Shown: positions 36,529 to 45,765 of the stretch, piece by piece | How positions within the stretch are numbered: position 1 is the first letter of the stretch | Layout of the letters: the number at the start of each line of letters is the position of its first letter | Source of the DNA: SB21 sp964415295 | Lineage (GTDB): Bacteria > CLD3 > SB21 | Length of the DNA stretch: 64,000 nt | NCBI GenBank assembly: GCA_964415295.1 | Contig: CAYPYN010000004.1 | Span: 1-64,000, forward strand | Reading direction: 5' to 3' | The notes under the pieces: generated by a model | Told to the model about the DNA's origin: nothing | Databases searched by the model: none | The model's input: the letters and a program-made list of their open reading frames with translations, nothing else | Made by a program: the position numbers and the translations under genes

Positions 36529-37689
36529 TTAAGCGCTTTCTACTTCATTCATTTTCGTTACCTGTTCCAGATCGCCGGCAATCCTATCCACCGGCAGAAT
36601 CTTATCAACCACTCCCAGATCTATAGCCTCTTTCGGCATTCCGAAGACCACGCAGGTTTCGGGGCTCTGGGCAATATTCATTCCTCCGGCCTCCTTAATA
36701 GCTTTCATGCCATCCGCACCGTCCCTGCCCATTCCGGTCAATATGACTCCGATCGTCGCCGCACCGCAGACTTTCGCTGCAGACTCCATCATCAGAGTAG
36801 CACAAGGCCTCAAGCCATTCACAGGCATGGATTTGCTCAAACGAACTACTTTGCCGGGATCAATCAACAGGTGGAAACCGTCTGGAGCAACATAAATATT
36901 GCCTTGCGTCAAGACTTCACCGCGATCGGCCGTTTTGACGTTCAAAATACACTCTTTGTTTAACCAGTCGACAAATCCCTGACCAAATCCCTCACAGATA
37001 TGCTGAACTATGACGATAGGCACGGGAAAAGTTTCGGGAAGGTATTTTAAAACCTTCAGCAAGGCCGAAGGCCCTCCTGTTGAAGAAGCGATCGTAATCA
37101 ATTCGGCCGGTTTCGACGGCACTTTAACTTTTGGATAGAGACGCTTATCGGAAACGAGGAGATCGCGCGTACTAGGAGTCTTAATAGCAATCTGGCTTGG
37201 AGTCTGTTTCGCCGACGTGTCGGTCAAATTGGATGGCCGCGGTTCAATTTTGTTTCTGATGGAACTTCCCGATACATGGTGGAAGACTTTCACACCGGAC
37301 AGGATCTTCACTTTTTTGATAAGATCTCGGCCGATGTACTCGTAGTCCATAGCCAGGTTCCCTTTGGGCTTCTCAACGATGTCAAGAGCTCCTGCACGAA
37401 TGGCATTAAAGGCAATATTCAGGTCGTCGTCCTTTCCGACGGAAGCGCTGATCACCAGGATGGGAGTCGGATGGTAGGTCATGATCTGTTTTGTGGCTTC
37501 GAAACCGTCCATAACAGGCATACGGATATCCATGGTCACAATATCGGGACGCAGAAGCCTGACTTTATCCACAGCTTCTTTGCCGTTCTTGGCCGTTCCG
37601 ATCACCTGACATTCATCGTCGGCCGCAAAGATTTTCTGAAGAATCATCGTAACCGTCGGAGAATCTTCAGCTATGAGAATCTTGATCAT
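36529..37689 (-). CDS. cheB: CheB, chemoreceptor glutamate methylesterase/deamidase
   Basis: The 386-aa product has a receiver domain (3-120, phospho-acceptor Asp54 in VTMDIRMPVMDG), a linker, and the methylesterase domain (about 195-380). The catalytic triad is Ser203 (ASSTGGPS), His230 (VQHICEGF) and Asp323 (TGMGRDGADG). Phospho-CheB removes methyl groups from MCPs to reset adaptation. It is 7 bases after cheA and works against cheR in the same block. Confidence 0.96.
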   Translation of the reverse strand: MIKILIAEDSPTVTMILQKIFAADDECQVIGTAKNGKEAVDKVRLLRPDIVTMDIRMPVMDGFEATKQIMTYHPTPILVISASVGKDDDLNIAFNAIRAGALDIVEKPKGNLAMDYEYIGRDLIKKVKILSGVKVFHHVSGSSIRNKIEPRPSNLTDTSAKQTPSQIAIKTPSTRDLLVSDKRLYPKVKVPSKPAELITIASSTGGPSALLKVLKYLPETFPVPIVIVQHICEGFGQGFVDWLNKECILNVKTADRGEVLTQGNIYVAPDGFHLLIDPGKVVRLSKSMPVNGLRPCATLMMESAAKVCGAATIGVILTGMGRDGADGMKAIKEAGGMNIAQSPETCVVFGMPKEAIDLGVVDKILPVDRIAGDLEQVTKMNEVESA

Positions 37690-37696
37690 GAACCCG

Positions 37697-40171
37697 TTAA
37701 ATTAATTTTTCAATCGTTTCTAATAGGTTAGACTGGTCAAAACTTCCTTTTACGATGTACGCATTGGCCCCTACCTCAATACCCCTCCGTTTGTCCTTGT
37801 CCGATTCTAAAGATGTACATAGGATGAAAGGAATATCCGGGAATTTGGACTCTTTGCGGACTTTTGCAGCAAACTCAAATCCGTTCATCAGGGGCATTTC
37901 TACGTCGCTGACGACTACGTCGAAAACACCTTCATGCAGTTTCTGATAACCCTCCTGTCCGTTAGTAGCTATCACGACGCTGTAACCGGCCGACTCAAGA
38001 ATATTCTTTTCAAGGGTTCGCGTTGTGATGGAATCGTCCACCACCAGGATCTTCTTCTTAGCAAGGTCCTTACGGCGCCTTTCTTTAAATACGAACTTAC
38101 CGCCGGCACCCTGAACCGACTTGACCAGGTCATTGGGATCGAGGATGATCGAAATACGGCCGTCGCCAAGGATCGTAGAACCGGCCACATTGCGGACGCG
38201 CTTCAGTTGATGACCGAGGCTCTTGACAACCACTTCCTGTTCGTCCAGCAGCCTATCCACCAAAAAAGCGGCTCTTCGGCCGGAGGCATTGAAAATGACC
38301 GCAGGAAATTTATTCGTCTCGATGGTATTGTTAATCTGGCCGATTTTTTGCGGCCCCGAAGACTTGAGCAGCCCTTTACTCTTTAGTCTTTGACGCGGAT
38401 TCCCCAGAACGTCCTCCAGTTTGAATAGCGGGACCGGGAAGCCTTCGACCATTACAAATGGGTTTGCACCGCCCGTCCATAATTCTTCTTCCGTCAATCG
38501 TACGGTGCGTTCGATATAGTCAATGGGCAGTGAGTATTGATCTCCACCGACATCGACAATCAACGCATGCGTCGTAGATAAGGTCAATGGTATCTTCAAA
38601 ATGAATTTGCTTCCCTTGCCCTTTTCCGATTCCGTTTCGATCGTGCCTTTGATCTTCTCAATATTTGATTTAACCACATCCAGACCTACGCCCCGGCCGG
38701 AAAGATCGGTTATGATCTTGGCCGTCGAAAACCCAGAGTGGAAGATCAAACTGATCAGATCGCTTTTGGTAACCTCCGAGGCCTGGTCCTGTTTGATATA
38801 GCCCTTCTTGATGGCGATCTGGAGGATTCTCTCCGTATCGATGCCCTTGCCGTCGTCCGTGATCTCGATCTGCACCATATTGCCGGCATAACTCGCGCGA
38901 ATCGAAATCTGACCTTCAGGCGTCTTACCGCTTAATTCCCGTTCGGCCGGTGATTCTACTCCGTGATCGATCGCATTTCTCAGCAAATGGATCAGGGGAT
39001 CTTTTAACTCCTCAAGGATCTTCTTATCAACACGAGTCTCGGCGCCGTAAACTTCAAATTTGATCTTTTTGTTCTGCAGTTTGGCAATGTCGCGAATCAT
39101 TCTTGGATAAAGATCGAAAATCGTGGAAATAGGAAGCAGCCTAATGATGCGAAGGTTATCCTGTATGTCTCCGGTGATAACGGCCGTCCGCTGATTTTCC
39201 TCACTGTGTTTGTCGTGAAGATCATTAATGAAGTCCACCAGTTTACCAATCTTATCAAAGGAATTGTGAAAAGAATTGATAAGATACCGCAAATCCGTCT
39301 GGCTGATCAGCTCTTTGTTGAGTCTTGCCAGTTTCCCGTTACCCGGGCCTGTCTCTTGTTCTCCCGAAAGGCGCGCGGAAGCTTTATCGGCGATCTGTTT
39401 GACTCTATCAAACTGCTGACTCCACTCTTCACAAAAATCCAGAATTTTGCGGATATCCGCAAGACGTTGCTGAGACTTAATGCGGGTCGTTATCAATTCG
39501 CTGACCTGATTCATCAAGTCATCCAATCGGCGCGTTGGAACCCGGATAAAGGCATCGTCGCTGCTGAGGTTTTTTCCGGTACCGTCGGATTTTTCGACAA
39601 TGATCTCGGTAGCACTCTGATCCAGCGTGGACTGGAATTGCTCCGATTTGGGAACCAATTCATCTTCAGTAAGTTCTATGTCAATAACCGGCTCGTCGAC
39701 AGGCTCCGGCTTCTTTTCCTGTTCGGCGGCTTTGGCTTTTTTCGGTTTTACAGGTTTTTCCGCTTCGGATCCTTTTTCCTCAACCAGTTGTTCAAGGCGA
39801 TTATTAAGGGCATTGATATCGATGGATTCGTCCGTGCCTTCCGTTGATATCTTTTCAATGATCTGCGAGATCAGATCGACGCCTTCGTAGACCAAATCAA
39901 AATCTTCCGGAGAAAGCGACGCCTGACCTTTTCTTAGAAGCCCGAAAATATCTTCGATCTTATGTGAAACGGCCTCGATTTTCGTAAAGCCCATCATGCG
40001 GGCAGAGCCTTTAATACTGTGCGCCGTCCTGAACAGCTCTTCCAGCAATTCTTTGGAGCTGGGGGCCTCTTCGAGTTTTAAAAGGCCTTTATTGAGATTC
40101 TTAAGGTGCTCTTCGCTCTCCACCTTAAAAATCGACATCATTTCCTTGAGTTCGTCTTTGGAAAGTTCCAT
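37697..40171 (-). CDS. cheA: CheA histidine kinase with C-terminal receiver domain (hybrid)
   Basis: The 824-aa product has an Hpt domain with His51 in TAHSIKGSARMMGF, then an acidic low-complexity linker (about 130-200) with no recognisable P2 domain. A P3 dimer domain follows, then an HATPase (LLRNAIDHGVESPAERE, DDGKGIDTERI, GRGVGLDVVKS), a CheW-like P5 domain, and a C-terminal receiver (about 700-824) with Asp756. A CheA-receiver fusion and no separate cheY are typical of chemosensory systems for type IV pili, development or other non-flagellar outputs. It lies 21 bases from the MCP gene. Confidence 0.96.
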   Translation of the reverse strand: MELSKDELKEMMSIFKVESEEHLKNLNKGLLKLEEAPSSKELLEELFRTAHSIKGSARMMGFTKIEAVSHKIEDIFGLLRKGQASLSPEDFDLVYEGVDLISQIIEKISTEGTDESIDINALNNRLEQLVEEKGSEAEKPVKPKKAKAAEQEKKPEPVDEPVIDIELTEDELVPKSEQFQSTLDQSATEIIVEKSDGTGKNLSSDDAFIRVPTRRLDDLMNQVSELITTRIKSQQRLADIRKILDFCEEWSQQFDRVKQIADKASARLSGEQETGPGNGKLARLNKELISQTDLRYLINSFHNSFDKIGKLVDFINDLHDKHSEENQRTAVITGDIQDNLRIIRLLPISTIFDLYPRMIRDIAKLQNKKIKFEVYGAETRVDKKILEELKDPLIHLLRNAIDHGVESPAERELSGKTPEGQISIRASYAGNMVQIEITDDGKGIDTERILQIAIKKGYIKQDQASEVTKSDLISLIFHSGFSTAKIITDLSGRGVGLDVVKSNIEKIKGTIETESEKGKGSKFILKIPLTLSTTHALIVDVGGDQYSLPIDYIERTVRLTEEELWTGGANPFVMVEGFPVPLFKLEDVLGNPRQRLKSKGLLKSSGPQKIGQINNTIETNKFPAVIFNASGRRAAFLVDRLLDEQEVVVKSLGHQLKRVRNVAGSTILGDGRISIILDPNDLVKSVQGAGGKFVFKERRRKDLAKKKILVVDDSITTRTLEKNILESAGYSVVIATNGQEGYQKLHEGVFDVVVSDVEMPLMNGFEFAAKVRKESKFPDIPFILCTSLESDKDKRRGIEVGANAYIVKGSFDQSNLLETIEKLI

Positions 40172-40192
40172 ATACTTATTTCGATTTAGATT

Positions 40193-41458
40193 TTATGAAC
40201 TCTGTTTTCCATTGCCGTTTAATTGGCTTTGCACGATCTCATCCAGCTCTTTGGTTAGTGTCAGTACGGAATCAACGGCGTTCTGCGTCTGATGGGTACC
40301 GGTCGCCACCTGTTTGACCACTTCATTGATATTGGCCATAGCCAGCGTGATCTGCTCGATACCGATGGTCTGTTGTTTACTGCCAACAAGGATTTGCTGT
40401 GCGTATCCGACATTTTCCTCAAGGCTTTGCATGCTTTCGTCCATCAGCCTTCCCGCTTCGCGGATCTTTTCCACACCGATGTCTACACGTTTGGAGCCTT
40501 CTTCGGTTGCCATTACTGTGGAGTTAGTGGCGTTTTGGATCTGTGTAATAAGATCACGAATCCGCAATGAAGCTTCTTTGCTCTTTTCTGCCAGCTTGCG
40601 GACCTCGAAGGCTACTACGCCAAAGCCCTTTCCGAATTCACCAGCTTTACTGGCTTCAATAGCGGCATTAAGAGCCAACATGTTGGTCTGTTCGGCAATA
40701 TCATTGACGGTCGTTGTTATAATACCGATCTGTTGGGTCTTCTCGCTGAGATCAAGAATCTGTTCGGCGATCCTCTCCACCTTTCGGCGAATCTCATTCA
40801 TCTCATCAATCGTGCCGTCAACCGCATTCTTGCCTTTGCCGGTGACCTCCATGCTTTTTTCGGTGGCCTCGACAACGAATTGCGCTTTCTCCGTCGTCTG
40901 GTGCGAAGTCGCCGCCAGTTCCTGCGTCGTTGTTGTAGTCTGATTAAGAGCGGTCGATTGCTCATTCATCCCCACGACTTGCTGATCCATCGTGGCTGTA
41001 AGTTCCGTAACCAAAGTAGACAGCTTGGAAACCGTATCCTGAATCTTATCCTTCAGGCTTTCCACGTATTTCACCAGATTATTGACAATCTCAAAAATAT
41101 CGTACAAAGGGTTCTTCGGGTCGATCTCGAGCTTCTTGGAATAGTCTCCCTCCGACAGATTCTTCTTGTAATAATAGACCATGCGGTCCAGAGGCAGCAC
41201 AAGATTCTTGGCGATAACATAAACTCCGCCAAACGAGAAGGCGAAGCCTACAACAAAAACCACGGCCCATGCCCACCAATGGGCGCTGAATTTACCTAAA
41301 AGGAATCCCAGAAAAGCGTCGCCCGACGCAATGATAATGATGGTCAGGGTAATGCTCTTGTAGAATCGGCGTTTCGATAGTTTATAGGAAAAGAGCAGAG
41401 AAACCAAAATCGCGCCGATAAGTCCCAGAAGGAACCAAAGTATTTGAAGGTCAAACAT
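40193..41458 (-). CDS. Methyl-accepting chemoreceptor without a periplasmic sensor domain
   Basis: The 421-aa product has three closely spaced membrane helices (about 6-25, 37-55, 63-85) with almost no extracytoplasmic loop, a short HAMP-like linker, and a full methyl-accepting signalling domain. The hairpin tip is IAEQTNMLALNAAIEASKAGEFGKGFGVVAFEVRKLAEKS in two halves, highly conserved with MCPs that bind CheA/CheW. It may sense through its membrane part or a partner protein. It sits between cheW and cheA. Confidence 0.93.
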   Translation of the reverse strand: MFDLQILWFLLGLIGAILVSLLFSYKLSKRRFYKSITLTIIIIASGDAFLGFLLGKFSAHWWAWAVVFVVGFAFSFGGVYVIAKNLVLPLDRMVYYYKKNLSEGDYSKKLEIDPKNPLYDIFEIVNNLVKYVESLKDKIQDTVSKLSTLVTELTATMDQQVVGMNEQSTALNQTTTTTQELAATSHQTTEKAQFVVEATEKSMEVTGKGKNAVDGTIDEMNEIRRKVERIAEQILDLSEKTQQIGIITTTVNDIAEQTNMLALNAAIEASKAGEFGKGFGVVAFEVRKLAEKSKEASLRIRDLITQIQNATNSTVMATEEGSKRVDIGVEKIREAGRLMDESMQSLEENVGYAQQILVGSKQQTIGIEQITLAMANINEVVKQVATGTHQTQNAVDSVLTLTKELDEIVQSQLNGNGKQSS

Positions 41459-41489
41459 GTTAAAACTCCATTAACAAAAGGTTATACAT

Positions 41490-42098
41490 TTATACTTCTT
41501 CATTCACTATAATACCTGCTTGTGCGATAAACGCATTCCAGTCGATCAAAGTAACCATTTTTTCATTCATCAGTATGAAGCCAACAATGAAATTCAAATT
41601 CGCGTTTTTCGAACCCGCAACCATTGGCTTGATCTCGCGCCGAGGTATGCTCCTCTTCTCAATAACGGCGTCCACCAGGATACAGACTTCAATTTTGTTC
41701 CATATGGTGAGTATGAACATACTCTCAGGTGTCACCTGTTTTTCTTCGGCGCCGAAAGACTTGCGGATATCCAGCGCAGAATAAATGGACCCACGCACCG
41801 AAGTTATTCCCAGAACATAATCCGGTGTGCATGGAACCGGCGTGATCTCACCGATCTGACGGATTTCATGGATATACTGGGCCTCCAGCGCAAAATAGTC
41901 CCCTCCCAGCTGAAAGATCACAGCATCCATTTTCTCTCCCGTCTCTTCGATCTTTTCAACTTTTTTCAAACGTTCGGCACGTTCCAAGAAGATCTTTTCC
42001 TGCATTTCCGCGGTCAATTCACTGGTCAGAAGTCCGGCTATAAGCCTGTGAACCTCTTCAAAAACCTCTTCGGTGTGTACGTTCTGGTGATTACTCAT
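41490..42098 (-). CDS. cheW: CheW-domain coupling protein (long N-terminal extension)
   Basis: The 202-aa product contains a CheW domain (about 58-195; DAVIFQLGGDYFALEAQYIHEI, VLGITSVRGSIYSALDIRKSF, ILVDAV) preceded by a charged helical extension of about 55 residues. CheW links MCP tips to CheA. A second, shorter CheW lies upstream of cheR. Two CheWs and two MCPs in one block suggest separate arrays or mixed ones. The gaps to the cheR and MCP genes are 14 and 31 bases. Confidence 0.93.
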   Translation of the reverse strand: MSNHQNVHTEEVFEEVHRLIAGLLTSELTAEMQEKIFLERAERLKKVEKIEETGEKMDAVIFQLGGDYFALEAQYIHEIRQIGEITPVPCTPDYVLGITSVRGSIYSALDIRKSFGAEEKQVTPESMFILTIWNKIEVCILVDAVIEKRSIPRREIKPMVAGSKNANLNFIVGFILMNEKMVTLIDWNAFIAQAGIIVNEEV

Positions 42099-42112
42099 GC
42101 GTCATTCCTCAA

Positions 42113-43789
42113 TTAATTATCCCACATTTTGACCATCATTCCTAATTCCCGTGCCGTCAGATCGTCTAACAAGCCTATGCGATCTTCCGGACCACAGGCT
42201 TTCAGTATTCGTTCGGTTTGCTTAAGGTACTTATGCCCTTGCACATTGTCTCCAAGCTTAAAATAATTCACGGCAAGATCGTAATAGCCGATGGCAAAAT
42301 CCGGATCGATATAAATCGTCTTCTTCAATAACTTGATGGACTGGTCGAACGCATTCTCTTCCTTATAGATCAGTCCTAACAGATAATAGGCTTCGATCAA
42401 AAGAGAATCACTTTCAATAGCCTGGCTGCAGAAATGTTTAGCCTCTTCGACTTGATCTTTGTTGGCCTTGATGTGCGCGATCATGTATAATGCGCGCGCA
42501 TTCGCCGGATACCTGTTCACCAACTCCAGGAAGGCTTTTTCAGCGCCCGCAAAATCCTTTTGCTGAAATAACTCTATCCCTTTTGAGAATAACTCCGATT
42601 CGTTCAGTTGCGCGCGCCGTTCCTCAGCCGGAGTATTTGCGGCAGCCGCTTTTTGCGCCTGGTCAGTGATCTGCTCGCTGCGCTGGGTCAGTCTTTCACG
42701 CACTTCGCTTTTGACGACCGGCGGAGGTACTTCCTGATGTATCTTTTGGACCTGCAGTTTTTCTATCTGTTTTTGTAGCGCGGAAAGATCAGGCATAGGT
42801 GTCTTCGATACGACGCTTACCGTCTGCTGATCGCTGTAGTCCTTAAAAATATCGCGTCGGATCCGGATACCGGTCTTGTATTGCTGTTCTTTCTTCAACG
42901 AAGTATCCCGGCGGTAAATGACCGCGTCGGGATAGATCTCCGCCACAAATGCGTCGTAGATAAGACTGCTTGGTTCCGCATGCCCGACGGCCAGGTAACC
43001 TTTTTCTTTCAGGCATTCATAGAACTTATGAACGGCTTTAATGGTCGTTTCCATCTCGAAATAAATCGTCACATTTCTGCAAAAGATCAGGTCAAGGTCT
43101 TTCGTGAAGTTCTCCGAAGAAGGATAAGTATCGTCTACCAGATTCAGGTAATCAAACTTAACGAGTGAAGCCACTCTTTCATCCAGATAATACAGTCCGT
43201 CCTTTTTTGCAAAATAGTTGTTCTTATAATAATCGTTGATGGAACGCAAGGACCATGGCCTGTAAATGGCTTCTTTGGCATACTGGAGTGAATTGATATT
43301 GATATCCGTTCCTATGATCGATATGTTCCATTCCTTGATATCCGGCAGCATATGATTCAGCACCATGGCGGCCGTGAAAGGTTCCTCGCCCGTCGAACAT
43401 CCTGCACTCCATATCCGAAGGGTCTTGTCGTGCTGATGCGATTTGATCAGATTGGGCAGCACTACCCTCTCGATCACATCAAAATGCCTGAAAAAATATG
43501 TTTCTCCTATAGTGAGAAAAGACACCAGCATCTTGAAGGTCGGCGAATTGGATTTTTCGCTGTGCAGGAGTTCGAAATACTCCCGCAGATTCCTCGTATC
43601 CGAATAATGAAAAGCCTTGAGAACGCCGGCCTTCAGGTCGGCTCTCTTTCGGTCGGCGAAAAAGATGCCGCTTTTGGTACGTATTAGGTCACGGAATTTG
43701 ATGAAATATTCATCGGTAAACTCCGTGTCACGGGCCGAATGTTTGACCGGTCGCTTGGCGGCAATACCTTCGGAATTCACATTATGCAT
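42113..43789 (-). CDS. cheR: CheR methyltransferase with C-terminal TPR repeats
   Basis: The 558-aa product has a CheR N-domain and SAM-binding domain (to about 280) with LTIGETYFFRHFDVI, IWSAGCSTGEEPFTAAMVL, GTDININSLQYAKEAIY and DLIFCRNVTIYF. A flexible Gln-rich linker and at least three TPRs (about 400-540) follow. CheR methylates MCP glutamates; TPR-tailed CheR occurs in non-flagellar systems such as FrzF of Myxococcus. ATG 43789 is chosen because AAAGGA lies 7 bases upstream; it overlaps the end of the shorter cheW by 8 bases. An earlier in-frame ATG at 43807 has no such site. Confidence 0.95.
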   Translation of the reverse strand: MHNVNSEGIAAKRPVKHSARDTEFTDEYFIKFRDLIRTKSGIFFADRKRADLKAGVLKAFHYSDTRNLREYFELLHSEKSNSPTFKMLVSFLTIGETYFFRHFDVIERVVLPNLIKSHQHDKTLRIWSAGCSTGEEPFTAAMVLNHMLPDIKEWNISIIGTDININSLQYAKEAIYRPWSLRSINDYYKNNYFAKKDGLYYLDERVASLVKFDYLNLVDDTYPSSENFTKDLDLIFCRNVTIYFEMETTIKAVHKFYECLKEKGYLAVGHAEPSSLIYDAFVAEIYPDAVIYRRDTSLKKEQQYKTGIRIRRDIFKDYSDQQTVSVVSKTPMPDLSALQKQIEKLQVQKIHQEVPPPVVKSEVRERLTQRSEQITDQAQKAAAANTPAEERRAQLNESELFSKGIELFQQKDFAGAEKAFLELVNRYPANARALYMIAHIKANKDQVEEAKHFCSQAIESDSLLIEAYYLLGLIYKEENAFDQSIKLLKKTIYIDPDFAIGYYDLAVNYFKLGDNVQGHKYLKQTERILKACGPEDRIGLLDDLTARELGMMVKMWDN

Positions 43790-44258
43790 GCGACAATCCT
43801 TTTTCAAGCGCGGCCATTTCGCCGGCGGTCAGAATTTTTTCGATATCGATCCAGAGAACCATCTGTTCACCCACAAGAAAGGAACCCAGAATATATTTCG
43901 GATTAACCACTACATCCGGTTGAATATTCTTCGAGATCTCGGATTCCTCCACTTCACATGTTTCTTTGACTTCGTCCACGATCAATCCCATCGTGACGGC
44001 TTTTATTCTGAGTATGACAATGCGTGTTTTAAGGCGAATGGTCGTGGATTCCCCGGCGCCGGACCGTGTCAGGAAATCAATCACCGGAAGCGTTTCTCCG
44101 CGCAGATTAATAAGTCCTTTAACAAAAGGAGGCAATTCAGCGACCCTTGTCAGTGCGCACATACGAATGATCTCTTTCACGTATCCAAGATCCATCGCGT
44201 AATTCCGATTACCAGAACTGAAATGTAAAAGCCGGAGTTTTGTGTTCTTGTCTGCCAT
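43782..44258 (-). CDS. cheW: CheW-domain coupling protein (short form)
   Basis: The 158-aa product is a single CheW domain (LRLLHFSSGNRNYAMDLGYV, LPPFVKGLINLRGETLPVIDF, VILRIKAVTMGLIVDEV, FLVGEQMVLWIDIEKIL). It is the first chemosensory gene after the lipid and glycosyltransferase genes, 3 bases from the latter. Its stop lies inside the start region of cheR, which suggests translational coupling. Confidence 0.94.
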   Translation of the reverse strand: MADKNTKLRLLHFSSGNRNYAMDLGYVKEIIRMCALTRVAELPPFVKGLINLRGETLPVIDFLTRSGAGESTTIRLKTRIVILRIKAVTMGLIVDEVKETCEVEESEISKNIQPDVVVNPKYILGSFLVGEQMVLWIDIEKILTAGEMAALEKGLSHA

Positions 44259-44261
44259 ACT

Positions 44262-44966
44262 CTAAGACACCTCGAATTTTTTGAATTGATCCAGAAATTG
44301 TTTCGTGTGAAACGGGACATTTCCGTTTTTCGCAGAGATGTCGCTGATCAGCCGGAAAAATGAATTTTCATCGTCTACGTCGTACCACTTTGGTAATTGG
44401 CGGATCGTCTTGTTGTTTCTTTTTATGTGCCACAATGTTTCGTCAAAGACCTGGCCGGTACTCCAGGAAATGCCTTGAAAATAATCAGCCAGGGTTTCCC
44501 TCAAACCAAGCAAATAATAACCTCCGTCTTCCGCCGGACCTATGACACTGTCGATTCGGGAATCTTTGAGACAAAAAAAAGCTTCGCGAACGAACGCATC
44601 CGGCAGCGTGGGATGATCGGTACCTATTACAACAGCCGGATCGTGAGACGATGCAAAAACCGATCGAAACGCATTATGAATCCTTTCACCGAGATCCGAG
44701 CCTTTTTGTTCCATGATTGTTACCGGGTACTTCACATTTACGCTATTCATCAGATTAATAAAATAAGGTTCTGTTCCTGCCGGCGTCACAGCCAGAAACA
44801 CCTTCAAATCCATTTCTGACGCAAGACTGAAATACTGTTCAAAAGCATCTTTCAAAAAGCATTCATACAAAATACAGGCTTCCTCCGGTGTCAACGGCGG
44901 CACAAGTCGCGTCTTGACCTTACCGGGTTCCGCGCATTTTGCAAATACAATCAGCGCAAGTTTCAT
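44262..44966 (-). CDS. TIGR04282/DUF2064-family glycosyltransferase
   Basis: The 234-aa product (ATG at 44966) has the family N-terminus LALIVFAKCAEPGKVKTRL and a nucleotide-sugar fold with VIGTDHPTLP and GPAEDGGYYLLGL. These GT-A-like proteins (cofC-like, related to the glycosyltransferases of hopanoid and archaeal-type lipid clusters) act on unknown acceptors. The start overlaps the stop of the GGGP synthase gene by four bases (ATGA), so the two are probably translated together. An earlier in-frame ATG at 45011 lies inside the upstream gene and is less likely. Confidence 0.85.
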   Translation of the reverse strand: MKLALIVFAKCAEPGKVKTRLVPPLTPEEACILYECFLKDAFEQYFSLASEMDLKVFLAVTPAGTEPYFINLMNSVNVKYPVTIMEQKGSDLGERIHNAFRSVFASSHDPAVVIGTDHPTLPDAFVREAFFCLKDSRIDSVIGPAEDGGYYLLGLRETLADYFQGISWSTGQVFDETLWHIKRNNKTIRQLPKWYDVDDENSFFRLISDISAKNGNVPFHTKQFLDQFKKFEVS

Positions 44967-45745
44967 TTGATCTTGCGCATCAGAGGCGCAACCGCTCCTT
45001 GGTTCTTCCAATGAACGGCCTCAGCAAATTCCTTAATCAGCCCCCGGTTCCGGCCCGTTTCAAGTATATTTCCTGTCACAACAAAGGAAGCTCCGGATTC
45101 TACTTTTTTTCTGGCCGTCTCAGGCGTCTTGATCCCACCTCCGGCGATCACGGGTATAGAAATATATCCACTGACCGCCTCAATCATTTCGTCGGGCACG
45201 GGATGGTCGGCACCACTACCGGCCTCGAGATAGATCATTTTCATTCCCAGATATTCCCCCGCCATGGCATGCGCAACAGCAATATCGTTCTTGTCCCTGG
45301 GAATAGGTTTGGTATTACTCATGAATTCAGCGGCTGTCGTTTTTCCTGATTCGATCAGCATGTAGCCGGTGGATATCGCCTCAAGTCCCATTTTTCGAAT
45401 GATGGGAGCGCCCAGAACCTGTGTTCCTATCAGAAACTCTGGGTTGCGGCCGCTGATCAACGACAAAAACAGAACGGCATCGGCGAATTCTGATAGCTGA
45501 ATCGTGCTGCCCGGAAAAATAATGACCGGAAGGTCGAACTCTTTCTTGATCAATTTGATGGTCGAGCTAAACCGCTGCGACAGAAGTATACTGCTGCCGA
45601 CCAAGATGCCATCCACACCGCTTGCCGCACAGGATTCGACGATTTTTAGGGTCTCAGCCTCTGATTTTTTATCGGGATCTATCAGAACCAGGTAACCGGA
45701 GCCAAACCGATCACGTGACTTAAGTAAATGCTCGTATGCACTCAT
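44963..45745 (-). CDS. Geranylgeranylglyceryl/heptaprenylglyceryl phosphate synthase (PcrB/GGGPS family)
   Basis: The 260-aa TIM-barrel protein has the family pattern: LIDPDKKS for metal and glycerol-1-phosphate binding, DGILVGSS, FPGSTIQLS, a long polyprenyl-binding region with YMLIESGKTTA, YLEAGSGADHPVP, and the phosphate site VIAGGGIKTPETA with VVTGNIL. These enzymes attach a polyprenyl chain to glycerol-1-phosphate by an ether bond, the first step of archaeal lipids. Homologues occur in Bacteroidota and other FCB lineages. The chain length cannot be read from the sequence. It is followed, with overlap, by a glycosyltransferase gene. Confidence 0.93.
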   Translation of the reverse strand: MSAYEHLLKSRDRFGSGYLVLIDPDKKSEAETLKIVESCAASGVDGILVGSSILLSQRFSSTIKLIKKEFDLPVIIFPGSTIQLSEFADAVLFLSLISGRNPEFLIGTQVLGAPIIRKMGLEAISTGYMLIESGKTTAAEFMSNTKPIPRDKNDIAVAHAMAGEYLGMKMIYLEAGSGADHPVPDEMIEAVSGYISIPVIAGGGIKTPETARKKVESGASFVVTGNILETGRNRGLIKEFAEAVHWKNQGAVAPLMRKIK

Positions 45746-45765
45746 ATTATTACAGTTAAATGAGA

